A stretch of DNA of 64,000 nucleotides from Streptomyces violaceusniger Tu 4113 (lineage in GTDB: Bacteria; Actinomycetota; Actinomycetes; Streptomycetales; Streptomycetaceae): the NCBI RefSeq assembly GCF_000147815.2, contig NC_015957.1:2666001-2730000 (forward strand), written 5' to 3'. The notes below the pieces were generated by a model. The model worked only from the letters and a program-made list of their open reading frames with translations, had not been told where the DNA came from and ran no database searches. A program made the translations under genes and the position numbers. Every line of letters begins with the position of its first letter. The first letter of the stretch is position 1. Shown piece by piece: positions 27,489-34,072 of the stretch.

Positions 27489-27700
27489 GGAGGCGGTTCC
27501 TTTCATCGGGTGTTCGGCGCTGTCCGGCGGGTGCGCGCAGTAGCACATGGCGGTGGCGTGGGGAATGCGCGCGGTGGGTTGGCGCTGTGGTCCCGGCAGT
27601 CAGGTCGGGGCGCGGGTGCTCTGCGGACTGTTCGTAGGCCGTGGCAGCTCGGGGTACGGCGGTGCCCTGCGGGAGGCGGCGTGTGCCGGGGAGATGCCGG

Positions 27701-28102
27701 TTATACGGCGAGCAGGGCGAGTTTGTACGCTTCGATGACCAGGTTGAGCTGGTTCATCTGTTGTGCGTAGCGGGTGGCGTTCACGTCGATGGCGCGGCTG
27801 GTGTGCTGCAGGAATCCGAGCGGGACGGTCTCGGTCTGGTTCGCGTGGGCTGGGACGTGGCGCGCGTGGTCGCAGGTGTTCCTGGCGTAGGAGCGCAGCT
27901 CGCCGTGGAGGTGGTCGGCTTCTTGTGCGGTGGTCCAGAGCAGTTCGGCCAGGGGGCCCAGCGCGGTGTCGGTGAGGCGGCGGTGGCGGCGTAGCGTTGC
28001 GTAGCCGTCGTTGCCCAGGGCGGTGCGCAGGGCGGTTTCGCCGGGACCGGTGTGGGTGGATGGGCTGGTGTGGGACCGTGGGGTGTTGAGGTGACTGTCC
28101 AT
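27701..28102 (-). CDS. Hypothetical alpha-helical protein
   Basis: 133 aa. No recognisable domain; mostly helical with many Ala/Thr/His (GNDGYATLRRHRRLTDTALG; AELLWTTAQEADHLHGELRS). Good Streptomyces codon bias supports coding. Same orientation and spacing as its neighbours at 26994 and 28128. Confidence 0.6.
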   Translation of the reverse strand: MDSHLNTPRSHTSPSTHTGPGETALRTALGNDGYATLRRHRRLTDTALGPLAELLWTTAQEADHLHGELRSYARNTCDHARHVPAHANQTETVPLGFLQHTSRAIDVNATRYAQQMNQLNLVIEAYKLALLAV

Positions 28103-28127
28103 GGGGGTGCCCTTTCGACCGGTTTCC

Positions 28128-28598
28128 CTACGCGTCGCCGTAGCGGCAGGTCGGGGCGTGTGCTTCGTCGGTGTCGAAGGTGTCGGGGTAGGTGGCGGGG
28201 GTTGGGCCGTTGCTGAGTGGGGCTGGTCCGGTGGTCAGGTGGGTGCCGAGGTCGGCGAGGTGGCGGACGGTGGCCAGCGGTACGGGTGCGGCGCACACGG
28301 GACAGGGGCCGAGGAGTTCGAAGGGCTCGTCCTCGTAGAGGGGGTAGCGGGCGAGGAAGGTGTATTGGGTACGGGTGGTCGGGCAGGTGGCGATGGCCAG
28401 GAGGGGTTCGCCGGGTGTGGTGCGGCGTTTGCTGTCCGGGGTGATGGTGATGTGCTGGAGGCTGAGGCCGAGGGTGCTGGCGAGGCGTACGGCGGTGCGG
28501 GCGTGGTCGCGGCCGCGGTGGGGTCCGTATTCGCTGGCGGCGGCGGTCTGCTGGATGAAGGTGGAGGCTGCCTGGGCTTGTTCGGCGATGGAGGTCAT
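28128..28598 (-). CDS. Hypothetical protein with CPVC motif
   Basis: 156 aa. N-terminal helix (TSIAEQAQAASTFIQQTAAA), then a beta region with FLARYPLYEDEPFELLGPCP and the CPVCAAP pair, which may bind zinc with C at the C-terminus (TCRYGDA). Starts ATG with GGAG upstream (aaggagaacacccc). Unknown role in the DUF317-containing operon. Confidence 0.65.
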   Translation of the reverse strand: MTSIAEQAQAASTFIQQTAAASEYGPHRGRDHARTAVRLASTLGLSLQHITITPDSKRRTTPGEPLLAIATCPTTRTQYTFLARYPLYEDEPFELLGPCPVCAAPVPLATVRHLADLGTHLTTGPAPLSNGPTPATYPDTFDTDEAHAPTCRYGDA

Positions 28599-28785
28599 GG
28601 GGGGTGTTCTCCTTGTGTCCGGTGCTGGCGGTGGCGGCTTGGTGAGTTGCCGGAAGGCGGCTCGGGCGGATGGCGGTCAGGTTGGGCGGATGCGGGTGCG
28701 TTCCCTGGCGCAGGCCTTTTGGTGGTGGTCTGGGCACCGATGGCTCCTCGTGCGTATGGGGAACAGGGTTTGAGCAGGGTGGTGT

Positions 28786-29505
28786 TCAGGGGCACGGGGT
28801 GATGGTCAGTGCGCCGACCTCGGGATCGGGGAGGGTGTGGCGCGGGACTGGTGTCGGGTCGGTGAGGGCGCGGCATAGGGCGGCCATCAGGTGGGTTGGG
28901 GTGGCCGGGGAGGCTAGGGCGACCCACAGCACCATGGCGTCGGCGGCGCGGCGGGCGGCGCACAGCCAGTTCGCTCCGCTCTTCCCGGTGGTGGTGGGGA
29001 CGGTGGCGGTGATGACGACGGCCTGCTCGTTGGGGGAGTACCAGGAGTCGTCTTGGTGGCCGATGTCGCGGATCCATCCGGCTGTGGCGAGTGCCTCGGT
29101 GGCCTTGTGCGGGGATTGCGACAACAGGAGGTAGCGCGGACCGTCTTCGGGGGTGGGCCCGGGGGTGTCGTCGGCCACGGCGGCGGCGAATGCGGCGGTG
29201 ATTTCGGGTGGGGTGTCGTGGGAGAACCACGCTGTCCAGGTCACACGTGTGGTGGGGCAGGGACTGGCCGTGAACTCCCAGGCCATCAAAGGCTTCCCGG
29301 GGTGCTCGGCCCGGCTGTGGAGATGGCGCGCGTGGCGCTGGCCGCTGGGGTCGCGGTAGTCGGTGTGGCACGGCTCGCGGGTGGCCTTCCATCCGGCTGC
29401 CAGGAGCACGTCGTCAGCTGTGGTCACGGCGGCGGGGTCGGGCCCTGCGAGGTAACGGGGCGAGATCAGATAGCGCGGTGTGCTGGGGCGATTCCGGTTG
29501 TGCAT
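28786..29505 (-). CDS. DUF317-domain protein
   Basis: 239 aa, ATG preceded by CCAGGAG with 7-nt spacing. Two DUF317-like units: YLAGPDPAAVTTADDVLLAA ... WEFTASPCPTTRVTWTAWFS, and LSQSPHKATEALATAGWIRD ... ADAMVLWVALASPATPTHL. DUF317 proteins are Streptomyces-specific, often near conjugative or integrative elements; function unknown. The upstream 440 bp contain the 89-bp promoter-like module. Confidence 0.8.
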   Translation of the reverse strand: MHNRNRPSTPRYLISPRYLAGPDPAAVTTADDVLLAAGWKATREPCHTDYRDPSGQRHARHLHSRAEHPGKPLMAWEFTASPCPTTRVTWTAWFSHDTPPEITAAFAAAVADDTPGPTPEDGPRYLLLSQSPHKATEALATAGWIRDIGHQDDSWYSPNEQAVVITATVPTTTGKSGANWLCAARRAADAMVLWVALASPATPTHLMAALCRALTDPTPVPRHTLPDPEVGALTITPCP

Positions 29506-29681
29506 GATGAACTCCTGGCGGGGTATCGGGTGGGGGATCTGTGCTGTCGGCGTCGTTTCGGGCTGTGAGGTATTCGGGGTCCCGCCGCTCCGGTCACCGG
29601 AATGGCACTGTTCTGTGCCGATCGCTGGTGGAGTCGGCTTGTGAATGCGTTGCGGCATGTGGCGTGATGGTGATGTGACAT
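29466..29681 (-). CDS. Possible small His/Arg-rich protein
   Basis: 71 aa, ATG with AAGGAG nine bases upstream, overlapping the DUF317 start by 40 nt. Sequence (MSHHHHATCRNAFTSRLHQR) is unlike known families. The good ribosome-binding site is the main argument; it may act as a translated leader for the DUF317 gene. Confidence 0.35.
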   Translation of the reverse strand: MSHHHHATCRNAFTSRLHQRSAQNSAIPVTGAAGPRIPHSPKRRRQHRSPTRYPARSSSCTTGIAPAHRAI

Positions 29682-29945
29682 GAGCTGTCGCTCCTTGTGA
29701 ATGGAATAGGGAAATCGGGGGCGGCGTGTTGTCATCCGGTCGTCGGGGCGGAGCAGCAGGCCTTCGGCTGGGACCTCTGCCAGGGCTGCTGGGCACGTCA
29801 GGTGGCACTTAGCTTGCGGCTTCTTTTGATACGGCCTCTGAATCCGTATTCGGCCGTACCTCCCACCGCCCAGCCTCATGGGCACATGTCGCCCGTAGCG
29901 GCTTCTTCGAGTTAATTCTCTGCAGATTTCCGATTCCGGTCATTG

Positions 29946-30034
29946 CCGGGAATGCGACCAATGTAGCTCGATATTGGGAATCGGTCGACATTGATGGCGG
30001 CTGCGAATTGCTGGAATTATCGCGAATTCACGAC
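29946..30034 (-). promoter_or_regulatory. 89-bp promoter-like module, copy A
   Basis: Two blocks match copy B (33413-33501) at identical spacing: CCGGGAA..CGACCAAT.TAGCTCGA at 29946-29971 and GCTG.GAATT.CTGGAATT.TCGCGAATTCACGAC at 30000-30034; the ~28 bp between them differ. On the minus strand this gives AATTC repeats at ~10-bp phase, then a TACATT -10-like hexamer (29960-29965). It precedes the DUF317 operon. Confidence 0.6.
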
Positions 30035-30153
30035 AGTATCGGAGGGGTATTCCATGGCTGGGTGACGCATAGTGTCGTCGGGTGTGCGGCGTCCGGCGGG
30101 TGCCGGGTTCGACCGGTCAGGCAACGGGCGCGGGGTTCCGGGTGGGGGCGGCG

Positions 30154-30175
30154 CCCCGGCCCGGGTGGGCCGGGG
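30154..30175 (-). terminator. GC-rich hairpin terminator
   Basis: CCCCGGCCC-GGGT-GGGCCGGGG, 9-bp perfect stem and 4-nt loop, ~50 nt after the VWA gene stop (30224). No U-run. Probably ends the AAA/VWA transcript. Confidence 0.6.
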
Positions 30176-30223
30176 GGCGTGTGGGGGCGTGTGGGGTCCG
30201 GTGCGGGTGGTGCGGTGGGGTGG

Positions 30224-32032
30224 TTATCGGGTGGTGGTGAGGGCGGTGGTCGCGGCTTTGGCGATCGCGGTGATGGCCTGGGCCGGGTGGGTCAGTTCCA
30301 GCGGCGTGGCGCCCGGCAGCGGGCACGGATCGGGGGCGAAGGCGAGCCATAGCACCGCGCATCCGGCGTCCTTCAGGGTGGTGATGCGTTGGGCGGCGCG
30401 GGCGGCTTCGTCGGGGTGGTAGTAGCCGTCGGAGGCGATGACCAGCAGGCGGCCCGTTCCGGGCTGGGTGAGGGCGAGCCCGGCACAGAGGGCGTCGATA
30501 GCCTCGGCGAGGCGGTGTCCGAGCCCCCTGGCCTCGAAGCGGGTGACCTTGGCGGGGGCACGGCCGGGTGCGGTGATGGCGGTCAGGGCCCGGTCGTAGG
30601 CCACGGTCGCGGTGCGTGAGTCGGGGTCGGTCAGTGCGGTGGCTTTGGCCAGGATCCAGGCGGCCGAGGCGATCGGGTCTGCTGCGGCGTTCATGGATCC
30701 GGACACGTCGACCGCGATCCCCACGCGCAGTGGCGGTGTGGGGTTGGGGCGGCGCAGGGTCCGGGTCCAGGGTGTGGCCGTGGGGGTGGCTCCGGCCGCC
30801 TTCTGGGCTTCCCGGGCGAGTGCTTGGCGCATGTTGAGGCGACCGGGTGGGGCGGCCGAGGCGGTGTGGGTGGTGGTGCGTTCGCGGTAGGCGGCGGCCC
30901 GCAGAGCCTTGGCGAGCTGTCCGGCGGCGGCCTTCTCGGTTGCGGTCGGCAGCCGGGTGCCGGTCACCGGGGATGGGGTGTTGCCCTTGCGGGGTTTGCC
31001 GGGTGTGAACGGTCGTGCTCCGGGCGAGAAGACCCGTTCCGCCGTTTTGGCCGCTTGCCGTTCGTGGGTGGCCTGGGCGGCTTTCGCCTCGGCCCGGGCG
31101 GTTCGGGCGGCGGCGACCCGTGCCTGTGCGGCGGCCTGCGTGGCCTCGTTCGCCTGCACCCGTACCGTCACCTTCCCGATGGCCTCGGCGAGTTCACCCA
31201 GTGGTCCGCCGCCGGTGGGTTCGGGTGCGGTGGCTGGTGTGCCGAGGGCTTGGCACCAGGCATGCGCGTGATCCAGCATGCCGGGCGCGTCGTCGTCGGC
31301 GGTGGCGTGGGCCGCCGTCCAGATCTGGGTGAGGGTGTCCAGCAGGTCGGGACCGAGGATGCTGGTGACGGCCTGTTCGAGGGGTTCGGTTTCGTCCGGG
31401 TCGAGGATTCCGGCATCCCTGCGGGCAAGGATCAGACCGGCGGCCTGGGCAGCCTGCCAGCGGTTGCTGGGAGTCTGCGCGGTGATATCGGCGAGGATGA
31501 GGGTGTTGGTGGCCGATCGCAGGAACGTGCGGTCGGCGGGGCGGCGGGTGAGATGAGCGCGTTCGGCGCGGGACTCCTCCAACAGCTGTGCCGCCCTGTC
31601 CAGCGCGGTCCCGCGCAGGTTGGGCGGGGTGGTCCAGATGCTGTGCGCGGCGTGCGCGGCCTCGTGGACCAGGACTCCCCAGGCGGCCGGGTAGCGTTCC
31701 TCATCACCGCGTCGGTCGGGGTTGATGGTGGCCGGTGGCAGCGGGGCGAAGAGGGCGGCATCGATCTCCAGCTCGGCCGTGGTGGGGTAGAAGGCGCCCG
31801 GGGCGCCGGAGCGGGTGCCGTGCTGGCAAGTGACGATCACGTCCTTGCGGTCCGCGAGTTCGGGGAGCCGTCCGGTCAGGGCTGCGGCGATCCGGATCCA
31901 TTGCCCGGCCTGCGCGGCCGGGCTGGGTTCGAACGGCGGGCCACCATCGTCCTCCCACCGGGCTTGAGCCCATTCGGCCTCAGACAGTGCGGGCGGCTGG
32001 TGCTGTACGTGGGCTGTGGTCTGCGCGGGCAT
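30224..32032 (-). CDS. Metallopeptidase-motif + VWA domain protein
   Basis: 602 aa. N-terminal half carries a zincin-like motif: HEAAH at 123-127 within WGVLVHEAAHAAHS and a downstream acidic LLEESRAERAH (150-160) that could supply the third ligand. Middle (300-330) is an Ala/Arg/Gln-rich coiled coil. C-terminal VWA domain has the MIDAS DVSGS at 442-446 and VIASDGYYHPDEAARAA. AAA+ partner gene lies 69 nt upstream. The pair resembles MoxR-VWA and CobS-CobT chaperone systems, where the ATPase remodels a target through the VWA protein; a fused protease-like domain is notable. No chelatase genes nearby. Confidence 0.75.
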   Translation of the reverse strand: MPAQTTAHVQHQPPALSEAEWAQARWEDDGGPPFEPSPAAQAGQWIRIAAALTGRLPELADRKDVIVTCQHGTRSGAPGAFYPTTAELEIDAALFAPLPPATINPDRRGDEERYPAAWGVLVHEAAHAAHSIWTTPPNLRGTALDRAAQLLEESRAERAHLTRRPADRTFLRSATNTLILADITAQTPSNRWQAAQAAGLILARRDAGILDPDETEPLEQAVTSILGPDLLDTLTQIWTAAHATADDDAPGMLDHAHAWCQALGTPATAPEPTGGGPLGELAEAIGKVTVRVQANEATQAAAQARVAAARTARAEAKAAQATHERQAAKTAERVFSPGARPFTPGKPRKGNTPSPVTGTRLPTATEKAAAGQLAKALRAAAYRERTTTHTASAAPPGRLNMRQALAREAQKAAGATPTATPWTRTLRRPNPTPPLRVGIAVDVSGSMNAAADPIASAAWILAKATALTDPDSRTATVAYDRALTAITAPGRAPAKVTRFEARGLGHRLAEAIDALCAGLALTQPGTGRLLVIASDGYYHPDEAARAAQRITTLKDAGCAVLWLAFAPDPCPLPGATPLELTHPAQAITAIAKAATTALTTTR

Positions 32033-32101
32033 GACGGATCGGTCCCTTTCTGCGGGCGTCGGGGGCGCGTGGGGTGGTGGCCTGTGGGCCGGAGACGCGG
32101 G

Positions 32102-33310
32102 TCAGAGTTGGCGGCCCAGGGACAGGGCGGTCACGGGCTTACCCAGGGCTTTGGTCACGATTTCGGCGACGGTGTCGCGGTCTTCGAGCGGGGCGATGCC
32201 GACCAGATTGGCGAAGGCCGCCTCGGCGCCGAGGACATCGGCGATCTTCTGAAACGCGATCAACTCGCGTAGCTGTGGCGCCCAGCCGACCTCACCGGCC
32301 TGTTGGCAGGTGGCGAGGTTCCTCGCGATCCGTACCGCCGTCCTGTTGATCTTCAAGGCGGTCGCCAGGTCGTAGTCCGACCCCACCTGGATCTGTACCG
32401 AGAACCGGCTGGCGAGGGCCTCGGTCAGCACCGCTCCGTGGACCCCGGGGTTGTGGCCCGCGATGACGTAGAAGCCCTCGGCGGCGGTGATCGTCTCGCC
32501 CTTGTGCGCCTTGCCCTGGATCTGGCGCCGCCCGTCCATCGCCGGATACAGCGCTGCCAGCACCTTCGGGGAGATCAGGGTCGCATCGTCCAGCAGCAGG
32601 GCCCGCCCCTCCTGCATGGCCGTCACCAACGGCCCGTAGATGAACTCATAACCACCGTGCTGATCCTGGGTGTACTCCCCGATCAGGTCACCGACTGTTG
32701 TGTCACCGTCCCCGGCAACCGTGATCAGGTCCGGAAAGGCGGCCTCGATCAGCGAGGTCTTGCCCGTCCCCGGCGGACCGTAGAGCAACACCGGCACACC
32801 CGCCTCGCGCAGCCGCCGCAGCGCCTCGACATCGGGGAGGTTGGCCAGCGCCCGGGGGTGATACTGCTGCCCGTTCGGGCGGGTCACCGGCCCGGGCCGC
32901 CCACCCGGCGGGCCAACGGCGGGCGTCGGCCGAGCCGTGGATGGCGGGGCCGGTGGCGTATGGGCCGGGCCGGGTGGCCCGGGTGCCGTGGCGTGTGCGG
33001 CGGCTGCGGCGGTGGTCGCTGTTGCCCGGTACATACGGGGGTTGAAACCGACTCGCACCGCCTCCCCTCGGCGTACGAGGGTTTCACACGCGTTACCGAT
33101 CGCACCGCCGGAATGCCCCAGCATGTTGACCAGCTCCGTGACACTGAACTGCGCCCCCGGCGCGCCTCCGACCAGGGCCTTCGCGATACGGGCCCGCAAC
33201 TCGCCCGGACGGGCCTTCCCGTTCACCGGGGCCATGGAGGCCGACGGACCTGCCGGAGGGTTCGGGGTGGCCGAGTTGGGCGTCGGAGACAACTGAGCGG
33301 CACTGGTCAT
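32102..33310 (-). CDS. MoxR/CobS-like AAA+ ATPase with N-terminal winged helix
   Basis: 402 aa from the ATG at 33310 (AAAGGA upstream; longer starts possible). Residues 36-95 look like a winged-helix domain (FSVTELVNMLGHSGGAIGNA); Pro/Ala linker 97-150; AAA+ core with Walker A LLYGPPGTGKTS (~175-186), Walker B RALLLDDATLIS (~236-247) and sensor FYVIAGHNPG. MoxR-type ATPases act with VWA proteins, here the next gene. Transcribed from the promoter-like module at 33413-33501. Confidence 0.8.
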   Translation of the reverse strand: MTSAAQLSPTPNSATPNPPAGPSASMAPVNGKARPGELRARIAKALVGGAPGAQFSVTELVNMLGHSGGAIGNACETLVRRGEAVRVGFNPRMYRATATTAAAAAHATAPGPPGPAHTPPAPPSTARPTPAVGPPGGRPGPVTRPNGQQYHPRALANLPDVEALRRLREAGVPVLLYGPPGTGKTSLIEAAFPDLITVAGDGDTTVGDLIGEYTQDQHGGYEFIYGPLVTAMQEGRALLLDDATLISPKVLAALYPAMDGRRQIQGKAHKGETITAAEGFYVIAGHNPGVHGAVLTEALASRFSVQIQVGSDYDLATALKINRTAVRIARNLATCQQAGEVGWAPQLRELIAFQKIADVLGAEAAFANLVGIAPLEDRDTVAEIVTKALGKPVTALSLGRQL

Positions 33311-33412
33311 CGCGGTCATTCCTTTTCGCAGCCCCGGAGCCTTTCGGGCATACTCCACCTGCAATCCGTATTCAGGCGGACCCTGTTGGCCTGGATTTCT
33401 TTCCCGGAATTC

Positions 33413-33501
33413 CCGGGAACACGACCAATATAGCTCGACGCGCGGCCCTCTTCGATATCAATCCGGGCTGGGAATTACTGGAATTCTCGCGAATTCACGA
33501 C
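33413..33501 (-). promoter_or_regulatory. 89-bp promoter-like module, copy B
   Basis: Same two conserved blocks and spacing as copy A. Minus-strand order: GTCGTGAATTCGCGAGAATTC..., variable spacer, then AGCTATATTGG with a TATATT -10-like box (33427-33432). A further shared AATCCGTATTC element lies downstream of both (29841; 33364) in the predicted leaders. Drives the AAA/VWA pair. Confidence 0.6.
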
Positions 33502-33523
33502 GGGAATTCATGGCAATTCGCGG

Positions 33524-33548
33524 GTGCACGACGCTTTGCGTCGTGCAC
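33524..33548. terminator. Perfect hairpin, 11-bp stem, TTT loop
   Basis: GTGCACGACGC-TTT-GCGTCGTGCAC. Lies between the end of the pilus/BTAD transcript and promoter copy B, so it may end read-through transcription; it could also be a protein-binding palindrome. Confidence 0.5.
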
Positions 33549-33572
33549 GGCGGGGTGGACGACGCTTCCCCA

Positions 33573-33670
33573 GGCCACCCGGCGCGGCCACCCGGCGCGG
33601 CCACCCGGCGCGGCCACCCGGCGCGGCCACCCGGCGCGGCCACCCTCGGCTACGCCTGGGTGGCCGCGCC
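33573..33670. repeat. 13-bp tandem repeats plus one inverted copy
   Basis: Five perfect direct copies of GGCCACCCGGCGC (33573-33637) and an 8-nt partial, then GGGTGGCCGCGCC at 33658-33670, which is the exact complement of 33633-33645. Any unit can pair with the inverted copy, giving alternative hairpins. Non-coding. Confidence 0.8.
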
Positions 33671-34072
33671 TCACCTCGAGGCGTCGGCCGACTGCAACGT
33701 GCCGGCCGGCGAGGAGCTTATGGGGTTAAGGAATGGAAGGTGGCTGAGGACGGTGCACGCCTTGCGGACAGGTGAGCGGGCAGCCGTTGCGGGGTGAGTT
33801 GCGGTGGCCGGGGCCGCCGGGTTCAGGTAGATCGGGATGTGTTTCTGCACCGATATACAGTCGCCCTCGCCGGCGCCCGGCTCGTATACGGCCTGTACTG
33901 CGGTGATGCGGTGTGCGGGGGCGTCGCATCCAAGGGCGGCCCCGGAAGCGGCCCCCGGAACGACTACGGAAACGACGGGGGAAACGCCAGCGAGCCATGC
34001 AGGCACTTTGCTGGTCCATCCGCTGCTGCATGGATGCCTCGGGATTCGCGGGGCATCCAGGGAAGAGTTGGA
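33671..34072. other. Intergenic region without supported gene
   Basis: About 400 bp between the repeat array and the end of the LysM/BTAD gene. A 111-codon minus-strand frame (33671-34006) exists but has no clear ribosome-binding site or family features. No further structure seen. Confidence 0.5.

Noticed and set aside
30824..32272. 482-codon plus-strand frame over the VWA gene
   Set aside because: Gly-rich shadow of the minus-strand VWA/AAA genes, which have clear motifs.
33573..33637. Possible CRISPR or iteron array
   Set aside because: Units are contiguous 13-mers without spacers and no cas or rep genes are near; better described as a simple tandem repeat.
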